A DNA stretch of 64,000 nucleotides from Pseudomonas zanjanensis (GTDB lineage Bacteria > Pseudomonadota > Gammaproteobacteria > Pseudomonadales > Pseudomonadaceae), in NCBI RefSeq assembly GCF_014268745.2, contig NZ_JABWRB020000001.1, positions 1,798,001 through 1,862,000 of the forward strand, in the 5' to 3' direction. The position numbers and the translations under genes were made by a program. The notes below the pieces were generated by a model. The model saw nothing but the letters and a program-made list of their open reading frames with translations. It had not been told where the DNA came from and searched no databases. This document shows, in pieces, positions 37,123 to 44,750 of the stretch (positions within the stretch are counted from its first letter, which is position 1; the number at the start of each line of letters is the position of its first letter).

Positions 37123-38154
37123 TTATTTGACCAGCCATTCGTTCCACCGTGTCGCGATGTCCTGACCGTTCTTGGCCCAGTACGCGAAATCAAGCGTGAT
37201 CTGATCCTTGGCGTAGGCAGTCGGCAAGTTGGGGGCGAGCACCGAATCCAGGCGTGCGACGCTGTCGACGTTGACCGGCGCGTAGGCGGTCAGGTTGGAG
37301 AAATCGGCCTGGCCCTTGGCGCTGCTGGCGTTGGCCAGGAACTTCATGGCGGCGGCCTTGTTTTTCGAGCCCTTTGGAATGACCAGGATATCGGCCATGA
37401 CCAGGTTCTGCTTCCAGCTTACGCCGACCGGAGCGCCGTCTTGTTGCAAGGCGTAGATCCGGCCATTCCAGAACTGGCCGATGCTGGCTTCGCCGGACGC
37501 GAGCAACTGCTGGGACTGGGCGCCGCCGCCCCACCAGACGATGTCTTTCTTGATGGTGTCGAGTTTCTTGAAAGCACGGTCCAGGTCCAACGGATAGAGC
37601 TTGTCCTGAGACACGCCATCGGCCAGCAGGGCCAACTCAAGCACGCCGGGGCTCGGCCATTTGTAGAGGGCGCGTTTGCCAGGGTAGGTTTTGGTGTCGA
37701 ACAGCGCGGACCAGTCCTGGGGCTTGCCGGAACCGAGCTTGCCTTCGTTGTAGCCGAGCACGAACGAGAAGTAGAACGAGCCGACACCGTGGTCGGAGAC
37801 GAAACGCGGGTCGATCTTGTCGCGTTGGATGACCGAGAAATCGAGGGGTTCGAGCAGGCCTTCGGCTGCGGCGCGCAAGGCGAAGTCCGCCTCGACGTCG
37901 ACCACGTCCCACTGCACGTTGCCGCTTTCGACCATGGCCTTGAGCTTGCCGTAGTCGGTGGGGCCATCCTGGACCACGGTGATGCCGCTGGCCTTGCTGA
38001 ATGGGTCGGCCCAGGCCTGCTTCTGCGCGTCCTGGGTGCTGCCGCCCCAACTGACGAAGTTGACGCTTTCAGCGGCCATCGTCGCCTGGCTGGTGATACT
38101 CAGTAGGCCAGCAAAAAAAATTGCGGCTGCACGTTTCTTCAACACCATTTTCAC
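37123..38154 (-). CDS. ABC transporter substrate-binding protein (PotD/opine-type)
   Basis: This 343-residue periplasmic binding protein has a signal peptide ending ITSQATMAA-ESVNF. It is a type II solute-binding fold of the PotD/AgtA group: FVSWGGSTQDAQKQAWADPFSKASGITVVQDGPTDYGKL, then WDVVDVEADF and GVGSFYFSFVLGYNEGKL. It has Trp/Asp-rich ligand-pocket segments (DIVWWGGGAQSQQLLASGEASIGQFWNGR). Related proteins bind putrescine, spermidine, GABA or small cationic and amide compounds. First gene of the transport/monooxygenase operon. An operator-like palindrome lies 114 bp upstream. Confidence 0.9.
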   Translation of the reverse strand: MKMVLKKRAAAIFFAGLLSITSQATMAAESVNFVSWGGSTQDAQKQAWADPFSKASGITVVQDGPTDYGKLKAMVESGNVQWDVVDVEADFALRAAAEGLLEPLDFSVIQRDKIDPRFVSDHGVGSFYFSFVLGYNEGKLGSGKPQDWSALFDTKTYPGKRALYKWPSPGVLELALLADGVSQDKLYPLDLDRAFKKLDTIKKDIVWWGGGAQSQQLLASGEASIGQFWNGRIYALQQDGAPVGVSWKQNLVMADILVIPKGSKNKAAAMKFLANASSAKGQADFSNLTAYAPVNVDSVARLDSVLAPNLPTAYAKDQITLDFAYWAKNGQDIATRWNEWLVK

Positions 38155-38267
38155 GCCCTCATTGTTGTGTTTATTGAGCGGGCTTTTGTTCGCCCACTTA
38201 TCGGGAGCATTGGTTCAACTGGCCTTGCGGGGGACCGTGCCAACGGTTGGCTGAAGCACTCGGTCTA

Positions 38268-38292
38268 TGGAATATCATATTATGGTATTCCA
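38268..38292. promoter_or_regulatory. operator-like palindrome of the ABC/monooxygenase operon
   Basis: TGGAATATCA (38268-38277) faces TGGTATTCCA (38283-38292). The outer TGGAATA/TATTCCA arms are perfectly inverted, and the right box differs by one base from the TGGTATACCA core found at 39531 and 45382. It is the probable binding site for the cluster's GntR regulator. Confidence 0.6.
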
Positions 38293-38377
38293 AACTTTCT
38301 GCAAGGGTTTTGCTGTACCGGCTATCTGTCTGCCTAGGTTTTTCGTGATCTTTTGTGGGATTTTGTTCAGCCTCGGG

Positions 38378-39487
38378 TTATCCCTCGAAGGGGATACTTT
38401 CCACCACTTCCAAGTCATAGCCGGTCAACCCCGCATACTTGAGCGGTGGTCCCAGGTGCCGCAATTTACCGACGCCCAGATCCTGGAGAATTTGCGCGCC
38501 GGTGCCCACTTCAGAATAGATGCGCGATTGCGACCGACTGAACTGTCGTGGTGGCTGGGTCAGTTGCGGTACGCGCTCGAGCAGCGCCTGGGACGACTCG
38601 TGATTGGCCAGCACGACCACCACGCCGCAACCTTCCTCCGCCACCCGCTGCAGGGCCGCCCACAACGTCCAATTGGACGGGCCGTTGTATTCGGCACCCA
38701 CCAGGTCCCGCAGTGGATCGATCACATGCACCCGCACCAGGGCCGGTTCTTCCCGACGGATATCGCCCATGACCATCGCCATGTGCACGCCGCCTTCGAT
38801 GCGGTCTTCGAAGGTGAACAAGCGGAAGGTGCCATGCACCGTCGGCAGTTCCCGTTCACCGATGCGCACCACCGTGTGCTCGGTGCTCAGGCGGTAGTGG
38901 ATCAGGTCGGCGATGGTGCCGATCTTGATGCCGTGCTTGCGAGCGAAAATCTCCAGATCCGGGCGGCGGGCCATGGTGCCGTCATCATTCATCACCTCGA
39001 CGATCACCGAGGCCGGGGTGAAACCCGCAAGACGCGCCAGGTCGCAACCGGCTTCGGTGTGCCCGGCCCGGGTGAGCACGCCGCCTTCCTTGGCCCGCAG
39101 CGGGAAGATATGCCCCGGCTGCACAATGTCGTTGGGCCCCGCATCGACGGCCACGGCGGCGGCGACGGTGCGCGCCCGGTCGGCAGCGGAAATGCCAGTG
39201 GTCACGCCGCTGGCAGCCTCGATGGACACCGTAAACGCGGTGCTGAACACACTGCCGTTGCTCGGTACCATTTGCTCAAGTCCCAGGCGCTGGCAGTGCT
39301 CATCGGTCAACGTCAGGCAGATCAGCCCCCGGGCTTCGCGCGCCATGAAGCTGATGGCCTGGGCATTGCAACAGTCGGCGGCCAGCAGCAGGTCACCTTC
39401 GTTTTCCCGATCTTCGTCATCCACCAGCAACACCATCTTGCCCAGGCGGTAGTCTTCGATGATTTCCTGAATGTTGTTAAAGGCCAT
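38378..39487 (-). CDS. ribB: RibBX-type 3,4-dihydroxy-2-butanone-4-phosphate synthase with degenerate GTP cyclohydrolase II domain
   Basis: The N-terminal half (1-205) is an intact DHBP synthase (RibB): LVDDEDRENEGDLLLAAD, then HIFPLRAKEGGVLTRAGHTEA. It makes the four-carbon unit of riboflavin from ribulose 5-phosphate. The C-terminal half has the outline of GTP cyclohydrolase II but lacks its three zinc cysteines; the spot reads RVHVIDPLRDLVGAEYNGPSNW. So it is probably inactive for GTP opening, as in RibBX proteins. Length is 369 residues from the ATG at 39487. The leader is short, with no room for an FMN riboswitch, and instead has the cluster operator. It likely boosts FMN supply for the flavin monooxygenase. 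Confidence 0.88.
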   Translation of the reverse strand: MAFNNIQEIIEDYRLGKMVLLVDDEDRENEGDLLLAADCCNAQAISFMAREARGLICLTLTDEHCQRLGLEQMVPSNGSVFSTAFTVSIEAASGVTTGISAADRARTVAAAVAVDAGPNDIVQPGHIFPLRAKEGGVLTRAGHTEAGCDLARLAGFTPASVIVEVMNDDGTMARRPDLEIFARKHGIKIGTIADLIHYRLSTEHTVVRIGERELPTVHGTFRLFTFEDRIEGGVHMAMVMGDIRREEPALVRVHVIDPLRDLVGAEYNGPSNWTLWAALQRVAEEGCGVVVVLANHESSQALLERVPQLTQPPRQFSRSQSRIYSEVGTGAQILQDLGVGKLRHLGPPLKYAGLTGYDLEVVESIPFEG

Positions 39488-39530
39488 GTCGGGCTCTCTT
39501 TGTTTTGAGGGGCTTGCTGGAACGATGTTG

Positions 39531-39546
39531 TGGTATACCATAATAC
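39531..39546. promoter_or_regulatory. operator palindrome between ribB and the DUF1330 gene
   Basis: TGGTATACCATAATAC is the same core and right flank as the site at 45382. It lies 43 bp before the ribB start on one side and 21 bp before the DUF1330 start on the other, so one site could control both divergent genes. Confidence 0.65.
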
Positions 39547-39567
39547 AAAACAAACCGAGGGGTCACT

Positions 39568-39864
39568 ATGAAGGCGTACTGGATTGCTCATGTGGATGTC
39601 ACCGACCCCGATCAATACAGCCAATACACCCAACGGGCGCCGGCGGCGTTCGCCTTGTATGGCGGTCGGATGTTGGCCCGGGGCGGGCGCAGCGAAGCGA
39701 TGGAGGGCAGGGCCAGGCCGCAGCGCAGTGTGGTGATCGAGTTCGATTCCTACGAACAGGCGCTGGCCTGCTATCACTCGGCGCAGTATCAGGAAGCCAA
39801 GACGCACCGTGAAGGCGTGGCCCGGGCCGAGGTGATCATTGTCGAGGGTGTGATTCCACTGTAG
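39568..39864 (+). CDS. DUF1330 family protein
   Basis: This 98-residue dimeric alpha-beta barrel (ferredoxin-like) protein starts MKAYWIAHVDVTDPDQYSQYT. It has the family motifs YGGRMLARGG and VVIEFDSYEQALACYHSAQYQEAK. DUF1330 proteins are found in many catabolic clusters with no fixed function, perhaps as small isomerases or monooxygenase helpers. It is divergent from ribB and shares its operator. The TAG stop is inside the following REP. Confidence 0.85.
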   Translation: MKAYWIAHVDVTDPDQYSQYTQRAPAAFALYGGRMLARGGRSEAMEGRARPQRSVVIEFDSYEQALACYHSAQYQEAKTHREGVARAEVIIVEGVIPL

Positions 39865-39970
39865 GAGCTGTCGAGTGCAACGAGGCTGCGATCTTGTCCC
39901 AGACAGTTGAGTCTCAAGCGAAAGACCAAGATCAAGATCAAAAGATCGCAGGCTTCGCCAGCTCCTACAG
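39861..39970. repeat. REP doublet, GTAGGAGCTG family (third type)
   Basis: GTAGGAGCTG and CAGCTCCTAC form the outer arms, with inner GCTGCGATCTTGTC and AAGATCGCAGGCTTCG. The centre carries AAGATCAAGATCAAAAGATC, related in motif to the GATCTT tract at 22434. The repeat overlaps the DUF1330 stop codon. Confidence 0.82.
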
Positions 39971-39975
39971 GAGCG

Positions 39976-40539
39976 TCAGCGGATGAAATGAATCTTGCCG
40001 CTGTCGTCGTTGCCCATGTAGATGCCATAGACCCCGGCCTGGCGTTCCTCGATATAACGTTCGAGGATCTGCCGGATGGCCGGGTAATAGATGCTGTCCC
40101 AGGGAATGTCTTCAGGGGCGAAGAACTGGCAGGCGAGGGTTTCCGGGCCGAACTGGCCGGTGATCTCCAGCGCGATGGCGCGGAAGATGATGTACACCTC
40201 GCTGATCTTCGGCACGCTGAAGATCGAGTAGGGCGAGACGATTTCAGCGCGTACGCCGGTCTCTTCCCAGACTTCCCGCAGTGCCGCCTGTTCAGTGGTC
40301 TCGTTGCCTTCCATGAAGCCGGCCGGCAGCGTCCAGGTGCCCGGGCGCGGCGGGATGGCGCGCTGGCACAGCAGGTACTTGCCGTCCTGCTCGATGATGC
40401 AGCCGGCAATGATCTTCGGGTTGACGTAGTGGATGTAGCCGCAACCACCACACATCAGTCGCTCATGGGTATCGCCCGCTGGCAGGCGGTGATCGAGGTC
40501 ACTGCCGCCGCACTTTGGACAAAAGCTCGGGCTGAACAT
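39976..40539 (-). CDS. zinc-ribbon Nudix hydrolase
   Basis: This 187-residue protein has an N-terminal zinc ribbon (Cys7, Cys10, Cys30, Cys33; MFSPSFCPKCGG...MCGGCGYIHY). A Nudix domain with an exact box at 74-96 (GFMEGN...REVWEETGV) follows. NudC-like enzymes with this layout hydrolyse NADH, FAD, ADP-ribose or related dinucleotides. It starts two bases after the GntR stop on the minus strand, so it is co-transcribed with the regulator. A role in flavin or pyridine-nucleotide balance is plausible but unproven. Confidence 0.87.
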   Translation of the reverse strand: MFSPSFCPKCGGSDLDHRLPAGDTHERLMCGGCGYIHYVNPKIIAGCIIEQDGKYLLCQRAIPPRPGTWTLPAGFMEGNETTEQAALREVWEETGVRAEIVSPYSIFSVPKISEVYIIFRAIALEITGQFGPETLACQFFAPEDIPWDSIYYPAIRQILERYIEERQAGVYGIYMGNDDSGKIHFIR

Positions 40540-40541
40540 GG

Positions 40542-41294
40542 CTAGCGACCTATGCGCGGTTCTTTGAGGGCGATGGGCGGGATGATTTCGGGGATTTCAC
40601 CGGTCTCTTCCTGTTGGCGCTTGAGGTAATCCAGGGCGACCTTGGCAGCGGCGCGCACGTGGTCGACGCAGGCCTGGTGGGCGGCCAGGGGGTCGCCGCT
40701 CTTGATCGCCTCGACCATGCGTTCCATTTCCTGGTTGCTGCTGCCGCGACGGTTTTCCTGGGACACCGAGGTCGCCCGCAGATAGCTGATGCGCGCCTGC
40801 AACTGGCGCAACTGGGTGGCGGCCACGTGGTTGCCGGAGCCTTCGAGCAACACGTCGTAGAAGCCTTGCACCGAATCGATGACCTGTTGCAGCTCACCTT
40901 CCTTGAGGGCCTTGCGGTTTTCCTCGAGGGCTTTCTCCAGGGCCTTGATGTCCTTGGCCTTGGCGCGCAGGGTGAACAGTTGGACGATCAGGCCTTCGAG
41001 CACGCAACGCAGTTCATAGATGTCCACGGCATCGGCCAACGTGATGATGGCGACCCGTGGGCCCTTGGCATCGGCAAACTCCACCAGACCTTCGGATTCC
41101 AGGTGGCGCAAGGCTTCACGCACCGACGTGCGGCTCACGCCCAGGCGATCGCACAGATCCCGTTCGACCAGGCGATCGCCCGGCAGGAGCTGGAAGTTCA
41201 TGATGGCGCTTCGCAATTTATCCAGCACGATCTCGCGCAGGGTAACGGGGTTGCGATTGACCTTGAAGCTGTCGTCGAGTGGCAGGCGTTTCAT
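40542..41294 (-). CDS. GntR-family (FadR/FCD) regulator of the catabolic cluster
   Basis: This 250-residue regulator has an N-terminal winged helix (LREIVLDKLRSAIMNFQLLPGDRLVERDLCDRLGVSRTSVREALRHLESEGLVEF). A C-terminal all-helical FCD effector domain follows (about 95-235). FCD regulators bind short palindromes of the type TGGTATACCA and are released by small acids. Three such sites flank the transcription units here. The start at 41294 (MKRLPLDD) is chosen over the open frame at 41339. A loose TGG-N4-CCA at 41313-41322 might serve for autoregulation. Confidence 0.88.
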   Translation of the reverse strand: MKRLPLDDSFKVNRNPVTLREIVLDKLRSAIMNFQLLPGDRLVERDLCDRLGVSRTSVREALRHLESEGLVEFADAKGPRVAIITLADAVDIYELRCVLEGLIVQLFTLRAKAKDIKALEKALEENRKALKEGELQQVIDSVQGFYDVLLEGSGNHVAATQLRQLQARISYLRATSVSQENRRGSSNQEMERMVEAIKSGDPLAAHQACVDHVRAAAKVALDYLKRQQEETGEIPEIIPPIALKEPRIGR

Positions 41295-41354
41295 GGGGTC
41301 CGCTCTGTAATATGGCTGTCCATGCCAAACGGGCAACATCCGTGCACGTTCAGA

Positions 41355-41759
41355 TCAAACAGCCGAGGGTTGACTGGAGGCCTCGGCATCGGCTTCGGCG
41401 AAGGCTTCACGGGCAAGCCGGAAACTGTCCACGGCAGCGGGAACGCCGCAATAGATACCGACCTGAAGCAGAATTTCGCGTATTTGCTCACGACTCAAGC
41501 CGTTACGCAAGGCGCCACGCACATGCAGCTTGAGTTCGTGTGGGCGATTGAGGGCGGAGATCATCGCCAGGTTGATCATGCTGCGCTCCTTGAGCGATAA
41601 ACCCTCGCGACCCCAGACATGACCCCAGCAATACTCGGTGACCATTTCCTGCAGCGGCCGGGAGAAATCATCGGCGTTCTCGATGGAACGGTTGACGTAG
41701 TCCTGGCCCAGCACCTGGGTGCGGATCTTCAGGCCTTGTTCGTATTTGTCATTGCTCAT
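41355..41759 (-). CDS. carboxymuconolactone decarboxylase family protein
   Basis: This 134-residue protein is close in layout to PcaC (gamma-carboxymuconolactone decarboxylase). It has FSRPLQEMVTEYCWGHVWGREGLSLKERSMINLAMISALNRPHELKLHVRGALRNGLSREQIREILLQVGIYCGVPAAVDSF. The His in HELKLHVRGA is conserved and the CxxC of the AhpD branch is absent. That points to decarboxylase or related enzymatic use rather than a peroxidase role. It is encoded upstream of the GntR gene in the same direction, after a REP doublet. Confidence 0.87.
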   Translation of the reverse strand: MSNDKYEQGLKIRTQVLGQDYVNRSIENADDFSRPLQEMVTEYCWGHVWGREGLSLKERSMINLAMISALNRPHELKLHVRGALRNGLSREQIREILLQVGIYCGVPAAVDSFRLAREAFAEADAEASSQPSAV

Positions 41760-41788
41760 GCGGGCTCCCTGAAAAAAGTGCTGAACCT

Positions 41789-41875
41789 GTGGGAGCGAGC
41801 CTGCTCGCGATAGCGGTGTGTCAGGCAGATCAATTTCGACTGTCGCACCGCAATCGCGAGCAGGCTCGCTCCCAC
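41789..41875. repeat. REP doublet within the catabolic operon
   Basis: An 87-bp inverted pair of GTGGGAGCGAGCCTGCTCGCG type lies between the second flavin reductase and the decarboxylase-like gene. Confidence 0.9.
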
Positions 41876-41895
41876 AAGGGGGATGTGTATGGTCA

Positions 41896-42381
41896 TCAGG
41901 CCAGCGCGGGCAGTGGCCCCAGCTTGCCCTTGTGGTAGATCATCGGCGTCACCGGCTGCGCGGGCAGGATCAGGTTCTTCACCGCGCCGACGATGATCGC
42001 GTGGTCGCCGCCATCGTATTCGCGCCACAGCTCGCATTCGATGATGGCCGTGGCTTTGCCCAGCAACGGATTGCCCAGCTCGCTCAGGTGCCAATCGATG
42101 CCCTTGGCCTTGTCCTTGCCTTTACCGGCAAAGGCGTAGGCTTCGGCGGTCTGGTCGGCGGACAGCAGGTGGATCGCGAACTGCTTGCTGTCGCGCAGCA
42201 CCGGGTAGGTGTCAGACGCATAGTTGGGGCAGAACAGTACCAGCGCTGGGTCGATCGACAGCGCGCTGAACGCGCTGGCGGTGATGCCGACGATATTGCC
42301 CTCAGGGTCCAGGGTGGTGACCACCGTGACGCCGGACGGGAAGGAGCTCATGACTTCTTTGTAGATGCCGGGTTCGATCAT
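41896..42381 (-). CDS. flavin reductase (FMN/FAD), copy 2
   Basis: This 161-residue paralogue of the protein at 33679 starts MIEPGIYKEVMSSFPSGVTVVTTLD and ends KGKLGPLPALA. Sequence identity to copy 1 is roughly 70 % by eye over the full length. Differences are scattered and all flavin-fold motifs are kept. It is placed 12 bp after the aldehyde dehydrogenase. No second monooxygenase lies beside it, so both reductases may serve the same LLM enzyme, or one partner lies elsewhere. Confidence 0.87.
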   Translation of the reverse strand: MIEPGIYKEVMSSFPSGVTVVTTLDPEGNIVGITASAFSALSIDPALVLFCPNYASDTYPVLRDSKQFAIHLLSADQTAEAYAFAGKGKDKAKGIDWHLSELGNPLLGKATAIIECELWREYDGGDHAIIVGAVKNLILPAQPVTPMIYHKGKLGPLPALA

Positions 42382-42393
42382 TTCTCAGGACTC

Positions 42394-43875
42394 CTAGCGC
42401 ATCACGAACGGATCAGGCATGGGCGCCTGGGACAGGTTGATCCACACCGTTTTCAGTTCGGTATAGGCCAGCACCGAATCGATGCCGCTCTCGCGTCCAT
42501 AGCCGCTGTTCTTGAAACCACCGATGGGCGCCATGGCCGACACCGCGCGATAAGTGTTGACCCAGATGATCCCGGAGCGCACATCCCGGGCAAGGCGATG
42601 GGCGCGGCCCAGGTCGCGGGTCCAGATGCCGGCGGCGAGGCCGAACTGCGAGTCGTTGGCGATCGCCAAGGCCTCGGCTTCGTCCTTGAAACGAATCACC
42701 GAGGCCACCGGGCCGAAGACTTCTTCCTGCATGATCTTCATCGAGTTGCGGTCGCATTCGAACAGCGTCGGTTCATAGAACCAGCCGTCGCCCAGGTTCG
42801 GCGGACGCTTGCCGCCCAAGCGCAGGCGCGCACCTTCGGCAATCGCGTCGGCCACCAGGCCCTCGACTACGGCCAGTTGCTGCGCGGTGGCCATGGGGCC
42901 CATTTCACTGGCGTCTTCCTGAGGATTGCCGATGCGGATGCGCTGGGCGCGCTCGACCAGCCGCGAGACGAACTCATCGTAGATCTCGTCCTGCACCAGC
43001 AACCGTGAGCCAGAGACGCAGCTTTGACCGGATGCCGCATAAACCCCGGCGATTGCCCCGTTGATTGCACTGTCCAGGTCGGCGTCGGCGAAAATGATAT
43101 TCGGTGATTTGCCGCCCAGCTCCAGCGAAAGCTTGGCGAAGTTCTCGGCGCTGCTGCGCACCACATGGCGGGCCGTGGCCGCGCCGCCGGTGAAGGCGAT
43201 CTTGCGCACCAGCGGATGGCGGGTGAGGGCGGCGCCGATGCTCGGGCCGTAGCCGGTGATGACGTTGACTACGCCCGGCGGGATCCCGGCTTCCAGGGCC
43301 AGGCGAGCCAGCTCAAGAATGGTTGCCGAGGCGTGCTCGGACGGTTTGATCACAATGGTATTGCCTGCCGCGAGGGCCGGCGCCAGTTTGATTGCGGTGA
43401 GGTACAGCGGGCTGTTCCAGGGAATGATCGCCGCCACCACGCCCATGGCTTCGTGCACCGTATAGGCAAACATGTCCGGCTTATCGAGGGGCAGGGTACC
43501 GCCTTCGAGCTTGTCGGCCAGGCCAGCGGTGTAGTGGAAGAACTCCGGCAGATAGCCGACCTGGCCGCGGGTTTCGCGAATCAGTTTGCCGTTGTCGCGG
43601 CTTTCCAACTGGGCCAATTGTTCTTTGTTTTCGGCGATCAGGTCACCGAGACGACGCAGCAATTTGCCACGGGCGGTGGCGGTCAGCCCGCGCCAGGCCG
43701 GGCTGTCGAAAGCGCTTTGTGCTGCCTGGACGGCGCGGTCCACATCGGCTTCGCCGGCGTCAGGCAACTCGGCCCAGGGTTGGGCCAGGGCCGGGTTCAG
43801 GCTTTCGAAGGTCTTGCCGGACAAGGCATCGACCCATTCACCGCCGATGCACATCGAAAAACGTGCGAGTGTCAT
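42394..43875 (-). CDS. NAD(P)-dependent aldehyde dehydrogenase
   Basis: This 493-residue ALDH-superfamily enzyme has the general base Glu252 in LELGGKSP, the nucleophile Cys286 in ASGQSCVSGSR, IPWNSPLYL (oxyanion Asn) and the cofactor motif FTGGAATARHV. It is most like broad aldehyde or semialdehyde dehydrogenases. In this cluster it would oxidise the aldehyde formed after ring or amide cleavage (inference). The start overlaps the hydrolase stop by four bases (43872-43875). Confidence 0.92.
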   Translation of the reverse strand: MTLARFSMCIGGEWVDALSGKTFESLNPALAQPWAELPDAGEADVDRAVQAAQSAFDSPAWRGLTATARGKLLRRLGDLIAENKEQLAQLESRDNGKLIRETRGQVGYLPEFFHYTAGLADKLEGGTLPLDKPDMFAYTVHEAMGVVAAIIPWNSPLYLTAIKLAPALAAGNTIVIKPSEHASATILELARLALEAGIPPGVVNVITGYGPSIGAALTRHPLVRKIAFTGGAATARHVVRSSAENFAKLSLELGGKSPNIIFADADLDSAINGAIAGVYAASGQSCVSGSRLLVQDEIYDEFVSRLVERAQRIRIGNPQEDASEMGPMATAQQLAVVEGLVADAIAEGARLRLGGKRPPNLGDGWFYEPTLFECDRNSMKIMQEEVFGPVASVIRFKDEAEALAIANDSQFGLAAGIWTRDLGRAHRLARDVRSGIIWVNTYRAVSAMAPIGGFKNSGYGRESGIDSVLAYTELKTVWINLSQAPMPDPFVMR

Positions 43876-44705
43876 GCAACGATCCCCTTTATTTGGTTTT
43901 GTCGGGCGCTTGCCGTGTCGAGGAATTCCAGCAACAACTGGTTGACCAGGCGCGGTGACTCTACCGGCATCATATGCCGCTGTTCGGCGAGCACCGCAAC
44001 ACTGGCGCCGGGAATGCGCTCGGCCAGCTGCCGGGCCATTTCCGGCGTCGAGCCGGGGTCCAGTTCACCGGTGGCGATCAGCGTTGGAACCTGGATATTG
44101 CCCAGGTCATCGGCGCGGTACATGTCCTGGGTGGCGAACAGCTCATAGGTGGTCAGGTAACCCTGCGGGTCATTCCCTGCCAGGGTCTGGCGCAGCGCGG
44201 CGATCTGCGCCGGGTTGGCGGCCTGGTATTCACGGCTGAACCAGCGCGACAGCGCCGCCTCGGCATTGGCGTCCGGCCCATGCTCGGCGGCCTGGGCGGT
44301 GCGGGCGATGACGCCGGCGCGCTGTTCGGCGCTGCGGTTGAACACGCTGTTGAGTACCACCAGGCCTTGCAGGCGCTGCGGGTAATGCAAGGCAAACGCC
44401 CGGGCCACCAAGCCACCCATGGAAAAACCGATCACCGTCGCCTGGGGCAGTTGCAAGTGATCGAGCAGCTCCAGCAACTGGTCGGCGTAGCCCAGCAACG
44501 CGGTACCGCTGGGGGGGCGCGGGCTGGCGCCATGGCCGAGCATGTCGTAGGCAATCACCTGGTATTGCGTGGCCAGGCCAACGACCTGGCCGCCCCACAT
44601 TTCTTTGTTCAGGCCCACGCCATGGATCAAGACCACGGGTTGGCCTTGGCCGGTGGCCAGGTAGCTGGTGCCGGCCGGGGTGAGTTCAGCGGTGAGCCGA
44701 ATCAT
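43872..44705 (-). CDS. alpha/beta-fold hydrolase of the catabolic cluster
   Basis: The protein has about 277 residues from the ATG at 44705, preceded by AGGAG. It is a PcaD/MhpC-like hydrolase with oxyanion region VVLIHGVGLNKEMW, nucleophile elbow GFSMGG, an acid in TGELDPGSTPEM and catalytic His in AEQRHMMPVESP. Such enzymes cleave C-C, ester, enol-lactone or amide bonds in ring-cleavage products. It is co-translated with the aldehyde dehydrogenase. The substrate is unknown. Confidence 0.88.
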   Translation of the reverse strand: MIRLTAELTPAGTSYLATGQGQPVVLIHGVGLNKEMWGGQVVGLATQYQVIAYDMLGHGASPRPPSGTALLGYADQLLELLDHLQLPQATVIGFSMGGLVARAFALHYPQRLQGLVVLNSVFNRSAEQRAGVIARTAQAAEHGPDANAEAALSRWFSREYQAANPAQIAALRQTLAGNDPQGYLTTYELFATQDMYRADDLGNIQVPTLIATGELDPGSTPEMARQLAERIPGASVAVLAEQRHMMPVESPRLVNQLLLEFLDTASARQNQIKGIVA

Positions 44706-44750
44706 GGAGCGCTCCTGCATGGCTTTTTTATTGTGGTTGCCCAAGCTGGA

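Noticed and set aside
39488..39567. FMN riboswitch before ribB
   Set aside because: The leader is too short and lacks the conserved RFN element sequences. Only the GntR-type palindrome is there.
41313..41322. fourth GntR operator (TGGCTGTCCA) before the regulator gene
   Set aside because: Only the TGG/CCA ends match the core and the centre is different. It is kept as a remark in the regulator entry, not as a site.
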